IMG/VR virus record: IMGVR_UViG_3300029952_000152 | Coordinates: 1 to 20,459 of that record | DNA length: 20,459 bases | Strand: one strand, 5' to 3' | Source of the DNA: a virus | Part shown: positions 5,682 to 13,336 of the stretch, piece by piece | Layout of the letters: each line of letters opens with the position of its first letter | Numbering within the stretch: position 1 is the first letter of the stretch | The notes under the pieces: model-generated | Seen by the model: only the letters and a program-made list of their open reading frames with translations | What the model was told of the DNA's origin: nothing | The model's database searches: none | Program-made: the position numbers and the translations under genes

Positions 5682-7993
5682 AAAAAATCATCGAGCCAAA
5701 GATTCCTGGGCAGCGCATGGATAGTTGGTCGAATCTCGCGACCCTGCTCGGGACCTCTGCTGACAAACGCACGCACGCACGCGCCAACTGGGAGATGCAT
5801 CCGCCAGAGTTCTACGAGCAGCTTTACGCCGGCGGAGGCATCCCATCTCGAATCGTGGACCTCATCCCAGAGGAAGCTCTCCGTCACTGGGTTGACTGGC
5901 TCAACGTAGAAAAGGAAGACATTGAAAAAGTCATCAACCCACGCTGCGAAGAACTCGACGTCCGAGGCGCTTTGCTCAAGTCTTGGAAGTGGGGACGAGC
6001 TTACGGCGGTGCAGTTTGTCACATCGTCACTGACACCCGAGATCCTTCTAGCCCGCTCCAGGTTGGTGAAAAGGTCATCGGTCTACGCGATCTTTCGCGC
6101 TGGGACCTTCGCATTCTCACGACGGATGTGGAATTCGATTTCGGCTCACCTAACTGGGGAATGCCCAGAATTTACTATCTCAATGTCCAGATGGGCTCGC
6201 AGTTCAAGGGCTACCCGATCCACTGGACCCGCATGCTCCGGTTCGACGGACAGCTCGTCCCGCGCCGAACCTACATCCGAAACAACTACTGGCACGACTC
6301 GATTCTGAATCGTCCGTACAATGCGATCAGAAACTACGAGATTTCAAACGATGCGGCTGCGGCTTGCCTTCAGGATTTCAACGTAGACGTCTACGGCATG
6401 AAGAATCTCGCGAACCTCATCTCGGCGGGCAAGGTCGACGTTGTTCGGAACCGCATCGAGACCATCAACTATGCCAAGTCGGTTATTCGCGCGATCCTCA
6501 TCGACACCGATCAAGAGACCTACGAGAACAAATCGCGGTCGCTCGAAGGCGTCGCCGAGCTTCTCGACAAGCAATCGAACCGTCTGGTCGCTGAGACCGA
6601 TATCCCGCATACGAAACTCCTCGGTGAAAGCCCGGATGGATCTAATGCCACCGGGAACTCTACGTCTCAGAATTGGTACAACTACATCGGCACTGAGCAG
6701 TACAACTATTTGCGCCCGAAGTTAAAACGTCTGTGCGAAGTGCTATTTCCTGAGTATCCGCAGATCGACTTCAAATTCAAATCACTGCGCGTACTCGACG
6801 ATATGGAGAACGCAGACCTCAGGCTCAAGGTTGCGCAAGCCGACGACATTTACATGACCCACAACGTGATCGACCCGACTGAGGTCGCAGAGTCGCGTTT
6901 CAGCAACGATGAGTATTCGATCGAAACTAAACTCGACTGGGAAGGCCGGGAGAGCGGCGACCTCATTCCTGGCGGTCAGATGCCGGGCATGGAAGGCAAT
7001 GATCCAGGCGAAGGGATTCCAGGCACGGGCGATAAGCCCCCGGAAGGCGAGTCGACGACCTCGTCCACTAGCGGCACCGGAGAGAAATCGCTGAAAGGTG
7101 AGCCACCTCCGTCCGAGCCCGAGCCTGGGAACGATGTGCGTAACCCCGAAGGCGAAGACAAGAACCTGAAGGGCAAGCCTAAAAAGAAGTTCCCGATGGC
7201 CAACTCTAAAGGCGACGCGGATGTAGGCAACCCGACCGTAGAGGGACGCGGAGTTGAGGGTCTGTTTCAGGGCGAGAATAACCCCGGGCTTGCGTTCTAC
7301 CCGAAGAACCAAAAGCTCGAAGTCGAGAACCCAGTGCCTAAGGTCGAGTCGTTCATCTCGCAGACCATGAGCGAACCGATGCGCGATCCGCGCACTGACC
7401 CGCATATCAAGGGTCCGGGAATCCCGAATAAGCCTCGGACGTTTCTGCCGACACGCGGAAACGGAATGACCTCGCCAAGTGGATTTGACTTCGAGAAGGA
7501 CGCAGGCAGTGCAGGTGTCGCGCGCGAAGGGTCGTCGAAAGCAGTCGAGGGCGGCTCGTACTACGCGTACGATTCAGCCGACAAGCCAGAGCCAACACGC
7601 GCTGCGACCATCGTCGTACGTGATGGCGACATGATTCTGATGGGTAAGCGGAAGGACGGTCGATGGGCGCTGCCTGGCGGGCACATCGAGGCAAAGGAGA
7701 GCGCTCATCAAGGCGGCGTACGGGAGCTCGACGAAGAGACCGGACTCAAGGCCAAAAAGCTCAAGTTCCTTGGCTCTCGGCTTGTCGAGCCTGAGATGGG
7801 GAAATCCGTCGCGGTCCATATGTACGAACATAAGCATGACGGCGAGACCAAGCCAACGTTCAAGAAAGACCCCGACAAAGAGTTCGACGAGTTCCGCTGG
7901 GTCAACACGAAAGAAAAGTTACCCGATGAGATCGAAGGGAATCTCGCGCATCCGAATAATGTGGCTCTATCACATCTCGGAATGATTCGGTGA
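5678..7993 (+). CDS. Portal protein (DUF1073) fused to a C-terminal Nudix hydrolase domain
   Basis: Residues 1 to about 430 match the DUF1073 portal family, which forms the dodecameric ring at the head vertex. The characteristic LLGESPDGSNATG lies at 314-326 and is followed by a Tyr-rich helix. Residues 432 to about 635 are a long disordered linker rich in Gly, Pro, Glu and Lys, with PEGE-type repeats and a basic patch (GKPKKKF). Residues 640-771 are a complete Nudix domain. The Nudix box at 668-690 reads G-x5-E-x7-REL-x-EE-x-GL, with R682, E683, E686 and E687 all present, so it should bind Mg and hydrolyse a nucleoside diphosphate linked to another moiety. At 771 residues the protein is much longer than a simple portal. 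The start overlaps the methyltransferase stop (ATGA). The substrate is unknown. Confidence 0.88.
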   Translation: MKKIIEPKIPGQRMDSWSNLATLLGTSADKRTHARANWEMHPPEFYEQLYAGGGIPSRIVDLIPEEALRHWVDWLNVEKEDIEKVINPRCEELDVRGALLKSWKWGRAYGGAVCHIVTDTRDPSSPLQVGEKVIGLRDLSRWDLRILTTDVEFDFGSPNWGMPRIYYLNVQMGSQFKGYPIHWTRMLRFDGQLVPRRTYIRNNYWHDSILNRPYNAIRNYEISNDAAAACLQDFNVDVYGMKNLANLISAGKVDVVRNRIETINYAKSVIRAILIDTDQETYENKSRSLEGVAELLDKQSNRLVAETDIPHTKLLGESPDGSNATGNSTSQNWYNYIGTEQYNYLRPKLKRLCEVLFPEYPQIDFKFKSLRVLDDMENADLRLKVAQADDIYMTHNVIDPTEVAESRFSNDEYSIETKLDWEGRESGDLIPGGQMPGMEGNDPGEGIPGTGDKPPEGESTTSSTSGTGEKSLKGEPPPSEPEPGNDVRNPEGEDKNLKGKPKKKFPMANSKGDADVGNPTVEGRGVEGLFQGENNPGLAFYPKNQKLEVENPVPKVESFISQTMSEPMRDPRTDPHIKGPGIPNKPRTFLPTRGNGMTSPSGFDFEKDAGSAGVAREGSSKAVEGGSYYAYDSADKPEPTRAATIVVRDGDMILMGKRKDGRWALPGGHIEAKESAHQGGVRELDEETGLKAKKLKFLGSRLVEPEMGKSVAVHMYEHKHDGETKPTFKKDPDKEFDEFRWVNTKEKLPDEIEGNLAHPNNVALSHLGMIR

Positions 7994-8193
7994 ACACGAA
8001 CGATTTCACGGTTTTTACTGTGAAAGCAGGAATCTATGACGACCCTCCGATCAAAGCGGTTTGGCTCGGGAATCATCGCTACCAGTGCGGGCATTGCATG
8101 AAGGGCTATTTCAACGTGTTCACCGAAGACCGCTACGACATCAGTTGTCCGTCGTGCGGGTTTTACATCGTCGTTAGGTACACTGGACGATGA
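7990..8193 (+). CDS. Small zinc-ribbon protein, 67 residues
   Basis: It starts with GTG overlapping the portal stop as GTGA, and its own stop overlaps the next start as ATGA. Two CxxC knuckles, C33-G-H-C36 and C53-P-S-C56, are 16 residues apart, the pattern of a zinc ribbon. The segment between them contains aromatic residues (GYFNVF). The N-terminal 30 residues are beta-like. I do not recognise a named family. Its placement between the portal and the head morphogenesis protein suggests a small head-assembly or regulatory factor, but that is inference. Confidence 0.75.
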   Translation: MNTNDFTVFTVKAGIYDDPPIKAVWLGNHRYQCGHCMKGYFNVFTEDRYDISCPSCGFYIVVRYTGR

Positions 8194-9017
8194 GACGCCG
8201 CCTACCTGAGCCATCACACCCGGCCTCAGCCGAGCGCGAGTATCACCGTTACCTCCGGAAGTACGCGCAGACCTACGCACTGCTCATGAGCAAAGGCCTG
8301 AAAGAGATCCTCCCCGACATGCGCGAGGTCGCAGCGCTCGAGCAGCCGCGCATGGACGAGAACATCGAGGCGAAGCTGAAACGCCTTTTTGGATGGGTTG
8401 AAAAGAATCTCGCGCGCATTTTCCCAGATCCAATGCTCAGGGGCTGGGCGCTTGCGATGATTTCAAAAGTCAGCCGCAACTCGAAGTCGAACACGAACCG
8501 CACCATGAAGGCCGTCTACAAAGAAGCCGGGGAGCCCGCTCCCGACTTCGAGCCGTTCATGCATGACAGAAAACTGACGCCGTACTACCAGAACGTGGTC
8601 GACGAGAACGTTGGCCTGATCCGTTCGATTCCGCTCGAGAAGCTCCCGGTGTTCAAGAATCAGCTCGTGGCCATGATCACGGCCGACGCTCCCTCGTCGC
8701 AGATTCAGGAAGCCATTCTGAAGAACTTCGCGGTAACGCGAAACAAGGCCGCTCTCATCGCGCGCGATCAGATTGGCAAGGTCAATGGAGCCCTCGAAGA
8801 GCACCGACAGAAGCAACTCGGATTCACGCGCTATCGCTGGAGAACTTCAGAGGATTCGCGCGTTCGGAAGGACCATAAAGAACTCGACGGCCAGATTTTT
8901 GACTGGTCCAAACCCCCCATCGTCGACAAGCGGACTGGGCGGCGCGCGCATCCGAAGCGCGACTTTCAGTGCCGTTGCTGGGCCGAGCCGATCATCGAAG
9001 ACGTGATCGAAACTTGA
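8190..9017 (+). CDS. Head morphogenesis protein, SPP1 gp7 / Mu gpF-like
   Basis: The C-terminal 60 residues carry the Phage_Mu_F (PF04233) signature: WRTSEDSRVRKDHKELDGQ from 217, with His229, then His254 and the closing CRCW with Cys261 and Cys263. Together these residues could bind a metal. The N-terminal 210 residues are helical. Proteins of this family are minor head proteins made next to the portal; SPP1 gp7 binds the portal and affects DNA ejection. At 275 residues the protein is of normal length. It is coupled to the zinc-ribbon gene by a 4-nt overlap and followed by the largest gap in the rightward genes. Confidence 0.88.
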   Translation: MRRRLPEPSHPASAEREYHRYLRKYAQTYALLMSKGLKEILPDMREVAALEQPRMDENIEAKLKRLFGWVEKNLARIFPDPMLRGWALAMISKVSRNSKSNTNRTMKAVYKEAGEPAPDFEPFMHDRKLTPYYQNVVDENVGLIRSIPLEKLPVFKNQLVAMITADAPSSQIQEAILKNFAVTRNKAALIARDQIGKVNGALEEHRQKQLGFTRYRWRTSEDSRVRKDHKELDGQIFDWSKPPIVDKRTGRRAHPKRDFQCRCWAEPIIEDVIET

Positions 9018-9047
9018 CGCGTTATTCCACATAGAGGAAACTTTTAA

Positions 9048-9182
9048 ATGTTCAGGGAAGAGCGGCGAAGCTCACGGATGAAATATGGTCTGACTAGTCT
9101 CCCAGACCAACAGGTGGCGGCGATCAGGGTTTTATCGGTTGGCCTTGATCGCCGCCCGCCTTACGGCTTGCGCTATGCTTAA
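9048..9182 (+). CDS. Possible 44-residue open frame in the gap
   Basis: ATG at 9048 is preceded by AGAGGAA at about ten bases and reads MFREERRSSRMKYG onward to TAA. The product is basic and shows no recognisable domain, and its last half is encoded by the long inverted repeat. It may be a real small protein, or a chance frame over an RNA structure. The ribosome-binding site is the only positive evidence. Confidence 0.25.
   Translation: MFREERRSSRMKYGLTSLPDQQVAAIRVLSVGLDRRPPYGLRYA
9086..9109 (+). repeat. Inverted repeat, 7-bp stem
   Basis: TGGTCTG (9086-9092) pairs perfectly with CAGACCA (9103-9109) across a 10-base loop. The loop side contains the palindrome GACTAGTC at 9092-9099, so alternative pairing is possible. 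It lies seven bases before a longer hairpin. Confidence 0.5.
9116..9156 (+). repeat. Long inverted repeat, 14-bp stem
   Basis: GGCGGCGATCAGGG (9116-9129) pairs with CCTTGATCGCCGCC (9143-9156), with 13 Watson-Crick pairs and one G-U pair. The loop is 13 bases. No T run follows on either strand. It could be an RNA processing or stability element or a protein-binding site between the head genes. Confidence 0.6.
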
Positions 9183-9209
9183 ACTTTTGTCAGAATTTGG
9201 ATCATTGAC

Positions 9210-10802
9210 ATGAAAAAGTCTGGCACGTCTGTAAAACGGTTCGACTTCGGTGAGATGCGAAGCGTAGAGAAGACGCCGCAGGGCTTTTTGAAGATCCCTG
9301 GGTTCGCTACGCGTGTCGGTGTTTTTCCGTATCTGACCGGCAGTGGTGAAATTCGCCGAGAGCTGAGGCATCCAGATGACGTGTTCGATCCACAGTCGAT
9401 GAAAACTCTTCAGTACGCTCCCGTCACGATCGAGCACCCGCCCGTCATGCTGACGCCTGCGAACGTCGGCCAATATTCGGTCGGTCACACCACGGAACGC
9501 GTGGAAGTGAATCGCGATCTTCTCGACACCGACCTCATCGTCGAGGAGCAAGAGGGAATCGACGCCGTCGAGAAAGAAGGAATTCGCGAGCTCTCGAGCG
9601 GTTACCTCTGCGACGTCGTTGAAGAGGAAGGCGTGTACAACGGCGCTCCGTATAATTATCGCCAGAAAAATATCAAGTACAACCATCTCGCGATGGTCAA
9701 GCGCGGCCGGGCCGGACCTGAAGTTCGCATGCGCCTTGACAGCGCTGACGCCGTGATGCGTAGTGATGAGGATTCGATCCCTAATCGCAGTGAGTTCGCT
9801 CAGGAAGCAGCGACCGACTCCGAAGGCCCATCGACGAAGAAACTTGTGATCTTAGGCAAGGAGATTGAACTCCCTGCCGACGAAGCGGACACGATGCAGG
9901 ACCTCCTGGATCGTTACGATGAAATGAGAGCGAAACTTTCCGAACTGGAGGAAAACATGGCAAAGCGACAAGACAAAGCAGACGTGGACATCAATCAGAA
10001 GGGTATTTCTCCACAAGTGAAAGTGGAGCAAGGCGGCCCAGACGGCCGCTCTTCCGGCGCGAAGACTGGCCCTAAGCCAGGCTCGATGACCGGCGGCGGA
10101 TCCCAAAAGACCGACGACGAAGAGGAAGAGGGCAAGAAAGAAGACGGCGATGAGCACGGAGTCATCGGTGGCGTCACCAAGGGCGGCAAGGCCGACGAAG
10201 ACATGGGCGACGAGGAAGAGGAAGGGAAGAACCCTTTCGCAAAGAAAGACTTTGAAGGCGGAAACGCTGCCGAAGGCGGCGGAGCTGCGATGTCCCCAGT
10301 TGATCAACTCAAAAAGGATTTCGCTGAGATGAAAGACAAGTACGACGCCGCAATGGGCAAGCTCGACGCCATGGCCTCGGCCTCCATGGGTGCTGGCGAA
10401 GCGAAGCCAGATCGCATGGACTCCACCGAGAAGCGCATCCGGGCTCGCGTGAAGCTTGAACGCCAGGCCGAAAAACTCGTCCCATACGAACTCGCTAAGA
10501 AGTTCGATTCGATGACGGACGACCAAATCCGCGCCACCGTGATCAAGCACCGCCACTCAAAGGCTGATCTCGAAGGCAAATCCTCGGTCTATCTCCAGAG
10601 CCGTTTCGACAGCATTCTGGAATCGAACGAAGAGGAAGGTTCTGAATCTCGCAAGAACGCTGGCCGGGCAATGCTCGGACTCGTTGACGAGAACGGCAAC
10701 CGCATGGACTCCGCCGAAGTTGACCCGACCTCCGCTCGCCAAAAGATGATCAGCTCGACTCGGGCTCTTTGGCAGTCTGATTTGTCCGCGAAACGTAAAT
10801 AA
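9210..10802 (+). CDS. DUF2213 prohead protease with C-terminal scaffold region
   Basis: The N-terminal 180 residues match DUF2213, a family placed in phage head operons and related in fold to prohead proteases. Candidate catalytic residues are His76 in TIEHPP, Ser129/Ser130 in ELSSGYLC and His159 in YNHLAMVKRGRAG, a His-Ser-His arrangement as in herpesvirus-type proteases. Residues about 210-235 are a linker with a short acidic helix. Residues 250 to about 350 are low-complexity, with acidic runs (DDEEEEGKKEDGDEHG) and Gly-rich repeats. Residues about 360-400 are a coiled-coil-like helix, and the rest is helical and charged, as expected for a scaffold. A strong internal ribosome-binding site precedes Met250. 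The Shine-Dalgarno site of the main start is weak (GGA). Confidence 0.82.
   Translation: MKKSGTSVKRFDFGEMRSVEKTPQGFLKIPGFATRVGVFPYLTGSGEIRRELRHPDDVFDPQSMKTLQYAPVTIEHPPVMLTPANVGQYSVGHTTERVEVNRDLLDTDLIVEEQEGIDAVEKEGIRELSSGYLCDVVEEEGVYNGAPYNYRQKNIKYNHLAMVKRGRAGPEVRMRLDSADAVMRSDEDSIPNRSEFAQEAATDSEGPSTKKLVILGKEIELPADEADTMQDLLDRYDEMRAKLSELEENMAKRQDKADVDINQKGISPQVKVEQGGPDGRSSGAKTGPKPGSMTGGGSQKTDDEEEEGKKEDGDEHGVIGGVTKGGKADEDMGDEEEEGKNPFAKKDFEGGNAAEGGGAAMSPVDQLKKDFAEMKDKYDAAMGKLDAMASASMGAGEAKPDRMDSTEKRIRARVKLERQAEKLVPYELAKKFDSMTDDQIRATVIKHRHSKADLEGKSSVYLQSRFDSILESNEEEGSESRKNAGRAMLGLVDENGNRMDSAEVDPTSARQKMISSTRALWQSDLSAKRK
9957..10802 (+). CDS. Nested scaffold protein from an internal start
   Basis: In frame with the DUF2213 gene, the ATG at 9957 (Met250) is preceded by GGAGG at 9947-9951 with five bases between them, a better site than that of the full-length gene. 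It would give a 281-residue acidic, coiled-coil protein without the protease domain. This matches the arrangement of lambda C and Nu3, where the scaffold is translated from within the protease gene. That this start is used is inferred from the sequence. Confidence 0.5.
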   Translation: MAKRQDKADVDINQKGISPQVKVEQGGPDGRSSGAKTGPKPGSMTGGGSQKTDDEEEEGKKEDGDEHGVIGGVTKGGKADEDMGDEEEEGKNPFAKKDFEGGNAAEGGGAAMSPVDQLKKDFAEMKDKYDAAMGKLDAMASASMGAGEAKPDRMDSTEKRIRARVKLERQAEKLVPYELAKKFDSMTDDQIRATVIKHRHSKADLEGKSSVYLQSRFDSILESNEEEGSESRKNAGRAMLGLVDENGNRMDSAEVDPTSARQKMISSTRALWQSDLSAKRK

Positions 10803-10833
10803 TTGCCGGATAGGCGAAAGGAAAGGATGACTT

Positions 10834-11364
10834 ATGGCTCCACAAACTAGCTATGCAATCAACATCCCGGCGGTTTCGTACCCCGGCCAAATCGCGGACA
10901 GCGGAGAGGTTCTCGACATTTTGTCGGCTGCCGCTTACGCCGCTGCGATGACGTACGGTACGCTCGCGATCACGGACGAAACGAACACGACCACGTTTGA
11001 GTTCCTCGCGGCGCGTGCACCGTCTGCGTCCGGTGACATCACTGTCGTCGGCGCTCAGCTCGGTATCGTCGTAGCCGACCAGGCCCGGGCTCAAAACCCA
11101 GCCTTCACGCTTCCAGTGTATCCTCAGTACTTTTCGGTGCCATGTATGCGCCGTGGTCGTATCTGGGTCAACGCTGAGACGGCGATGACGGACGGATCCA
11201 GCCCATACGTTCGCTTCGCCTCTGGCGCTGGCGGAACTACGCTCGGGAACTTCCGCAATAGCGCTGACACGGCAACCGCCGTGCAAGCTGCTACCGGCCA
11301 GTTGCTCGTTCGCGGAACCACGACCGGCGCAGGCTATGCGGTCATTGAAGTCAACATCGCTTAA
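10834..11364 (+). CDS. Head cement or decoration protein
   Basis: This 176-residue protein just before the major capsid gene is rich in Ala, Thr, Gly and Val and looks entirely beta. The C-terminal part contains the pattern GRIWVNAETAM, then a Gly/Ser stretch, and ends GAGYAVIEVNIA. This resembles the structural cement proteins (Gp24-like) that bind the outside of phage capsids. There is no enzymatic motif. It has a good AAGGA ribosome-binding site, fitting a protein needed in hundreds of copies. The family call rests on overall pattern and position. Confidence 0.72.
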   Translation: MAPQTSYAINIPAVSYPGQIADSGEVLDILSAAAYAAAMTYGTLAITDETNTTTFEFLAARAPSASGDITVVGAQLGIVVADQARAQNPAFTLPVYPQYFSVPCMRRGRIWVNAETAMTDGSSPYVRFASGAGGTTLGNFRNSADTATAVQAATGQLLVRGTTTGAGYAVIEVNIA

Positions 11365-11383
11365 TCGAAGAAAGGAAAAACAC

Positions 11384-12334
11384 ATGGGAAATGCAATGAA
11401 ACAGATGCCTCACTTCGATGCCGGCGAATCGTTGTTCTTGAATCGTCAGCTCGACTACATCAAGCAACAAACGTACGACATCAAGTATGCGGAACTGAAG
11501 GCCCGTAAACTCATCCCCGTCAGCTCCGAGGCTGACCCAGGCGCTGAGAACATCTTCTACCGCCAGTACGACCAATCGGGTCTTGCGAAGATCATCAGCA
11601 ACTATGCTGACGACCTTCCAGACGCGGATGTGTCCGGTAAGGAATACTCGGCGGCTGTGAAGACGCTGGGCGCTTCTTACAAGTACAACCTCCAAGAAAT
11701 GCGCGCTGCCGTCTACGGCAACGTTCCTCTTGAGCAACGCCGGGCGAATGCTGCTCGCCGGTCGATTGCCCAAAAGGAAAACAAGATCGCATTTTACGGC
11801 GACACCCTCACCGGTCTCGTCGGCCTGTTCACCGCTCCGAACGTGACCTCGGTCACGATTCCAGCGACCGGAACCGGCACGACGACTCAGTGGGTGAACA
11901 AAACCCCAGACCAAATTCTCTACGACATGAACCTCGTAGCGAACACGGTCGTCAGCGTCTCCCTTGGCGTTGAGAATCCGGACACGATGCTCCTCCCACT
12001 TGCGCAGTATAACTACGTCGCAAGCACGGCACGGTCGGATTTCAGCGATAAGACGATCCTGAACTACTTCCTTGAGAACAACCCCTACATCAAGCAAGTG
12101 GAATGGGTTAACGAACTGGCGTCGGCTGGGGTCACCGGTAGCGGCTCCGCTCCGTACGCACGGATGTACGCTTACCGTCGTAGTCCGGAGGTTCTGACGC
12201 TTGAGATCCCAAGCGATTTCGAGCAACTCGAGCTCCAAATCAGGAACCTCATTTACAAGACCAACTGCATCGAACGATGCGGCGGAGTCTTGGTTTACTA
12301 TCCGTTGGCTCTTGCTTACGGCGACGGAATCTGA
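11384..12334 (+). CDS. Major capsid protein (DUF2184 family)
   Basis: The frame is open from 11336, but the ATG at 11384 has AAAGGAAAA in the right place and begins MGNAMKQMPHFDAGESLFLN. The 316-residue product matches the DUF2184/Major_capside family of HK97-fold shell proteins. It shows the N-terminal arm, the QTYDIKYAELKARKLIPV segment, a loop that could be the E-loop (residues about 50-90), the NKIAFYGDTLTGLVGLFTAPNV segment and the closing CIERCGGVLVYYPLALAYGDGI. It follows the cement gene by 19 bases and is followed by a strong hairpin. There is no cleaved propeptide of the HK97 delta-domain type, which agrees with a separate scaffold. Confidence 0.88.
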   Translation: MGNAMKQMPHFDAGESLFLNRQLDYIKQQTYDIKYAELKARKLIPVSSEADPGAENIFYRQYDQSGLAKIISNYADDLPDADVSGKEYSAAVKTLGASYKYNLQEMRAAVYGNVPLEQRRANAARRSIAQKENKIAFYGDTLTGLVGLFTAPNVTSVTIPATGTGTTTQWVNKTPDQILYDMNLVANTVVSVSLGVENPDTMLLPLAQYNYVASTARSDFSDKTILNYFLENNPYIKQVEWVNELASAGVTGSGSAPYARMYAYRRSPEVLTLEIPSDFEQLELQIRNLIYKTNCIERCGGVLVYYPLALAYGDGI

Positions 12335-12357
12335 TCGATTCTTAGACACACTCACGG

Positions 12358-12399
12358 AGTGGCCGGGTTGTAATATATTTTGTATTACAACCCGGCACT
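12358..12399 (+). terminator. Strong hairpin after the major capsid gene
   Basis: GCCGGGTTGTAATA (12362-12375) and TATTACAACCCGGC (12383-12396) pair perfectly over 14 bp with a 7-base loop. AGTG (12358-12361) and ACT beyond the right arm extend the stem if one G is bulged. No clear T run follows (ACTTCG), so complete Rho-independent termination is doubtful. It may act as a partial terminator or protect the 3' end of the capsid message. The next gene's Shine-Dalgarno site lies 18 bases downstream. Confidence 0.6.
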
Positions 12400-12424
12400 T
12401 CGCGATCAATCTAAGGAGTAATAA

Positions 12425-12787
12425 ATGGCCAAAGGCAATCGATTCCCATCCCCTGCGAACGTTCAAATGAACAAAGGCAAGCCCGTTGTTCGTCCAGTCA
12501 CCCCGGAGCCAGAAAAGACTTTTGAAGGAAAGAAGCCGAATCTGATCCAAGTTCATTCGTATTTGAAGAATACGGTCGTTCTCCCTAATGGAGTTCACTC
12601 GATCGCTCCCGGCCTGAATCACATCGGCAAGGAAGAGTTCGAGTCGGCGTCAAGCCATCCTTCGATTGCAAAGCACATCAAAGACGGTTCGATTACAATC
12701 GAATCCAAGGGCTCTAAAATCGAACCAAAGTCTGAGCCAAAAGCCGAAGCTCAGGACTCTACTAACGAAGACAACGAATCGGCTTAA
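12425..12787 (+). CDS. Small head-module protein, paralogue of the next gene
   Basis: A strong TAAGGAG site precedes the ATG. The 120-residue product has a basic, Pro-rich N-terminus, a folded centre (about 38-92) and an acidic, Glu/Lys-rich disordered tail. Residues 62-90 align without gaps to residues 51-79 of the following gene, with 11 of 29 positions identical, including the PG-x-N, HPSI and KDG-x-I positions. The central motif resembles small domains often found after capsid genes in phages. Function unknown; a head or connector component is likely from position. Confidence 0.72.
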   Translation: MAKGNRFPSPANVQMNKGKPVVRPVTPEPEKTFEGKKPNLIQVHSYLKNTVVLPNGVHSIAPGLNHIGKEEFESASSHPSIAKHIKDGSITIESKGSKIEPKSEPKAEAQDSTNEDNESA

Positions 12788-12817
12788 CCCTCATACTCGG
12801 CTAGGAGACACCGAAAT

Positions 12818-13318
12818 ATGTTCATCAAATACGGCGGGACGAATGTTCATTCGCTCCCATACGTGACCCAAAAAGCGGTCACTCTACGAAACAAGAAAAC
12901 CGGAAAGACGCGCACCGAAATGCGCGTCGACAGTCGTCAGTCGCCTCAAGAGGTTCACTGGCTTCGCCCGGGTTGGAACGAGTTCCCTTCGCACATCTGG
13001 GAGCAGAACAAGGCCGCGCCGAGCATCCAAGCGATGCTCAAAGACGGAACGATTGAGCTCATGAAAGAGCGCACCAAGGTCAAGGACCCGAAGACCGGAA
13101 AGCTCGTCGAGAAAATCATCGGCGCTGATGACCGCGAAATTTCTCTCTCGTTTTTCGATGACAAGAAAGCCATCGACATCGTGAAGAACACCTATAATCG
13201 GGACATCCTGCAACGATGGATCGACGAGGAAACGCGCCACAAAGTGAAGCGCGTTCTCACTAAGCAAATCGAGCCACTACTGAACAACACGATTAAAGAA
13301 GACGACGACGAGGATTAA
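12818..13318 (+). CDS. Hypothetical head-module protein, 166 residues
   Basis: It has an AGGAG ribosome-binding site and starts at the ATG at 12818. Residues 51-79 (PGWNEFPSHIWEQ onward to KDGTI) share an ungapped motif with the preceding gene. The C-terminal half is charged and mostly helical, ending in an acidic tail (DDDED). There are no Cys residues and no membrane segment. No known family is recognised. Its position between the capsid and the DUF4054 connector suggests a structural or assembly role. Confidence 0.75.
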   Translation: MFIKYGGTNVHSLPYVTQKAVTLRNKKTGKTRTEMRVDSRQSPQEVHWLRPGWNEFPSHIWEQNKAAPSIQAMLKDGTIELMKERTKVKDPKTGKLVEKIIGADDREISLSFFDDKKAIDIVKNTYNRDILQRWIDEETRHKVKRVLTKQIEPLLNNTIKEDDDED

Positions 13319-13336
13319 TCCAGGGGTGGATGAGAT

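Larger units (their letters stand above)
9018..9209. other. Structured gap between head genes
   Basis: This is the longest interval without a firm gene on the plus strand. It holds two inverted repeats in a row (9086-9109 and 9116-9156), described separately, and one weak small open frame (9048-9182). Neither hairpin is followed by a T run on either strand, so a Rho-independent terminator is not supported. No convincing promoter was seen. Confidence 0.5.

Noticed and set aside
9116-9156. Rho-independent terminator
   Set aside because: The stem is strong but no T run follows on either strand, so it is listed only as an inverted repeat.
9852-10556. A 234-codon minus-strand frame with hydrophobic stretches
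   Set aside because: It is antisense to the acidic Glu/Asp/Lys-rich scaffold region, whose complement naturally reads as Leu/Phe/Val.
11351-12622. A 423-codon open frame on the minus strand across the capsid gene
   Set aside because: It lies antisense to the major capsid gene, has no ribosome-binding site or recognisable domain, and is explained by the codon usage of the gene on the other strand.
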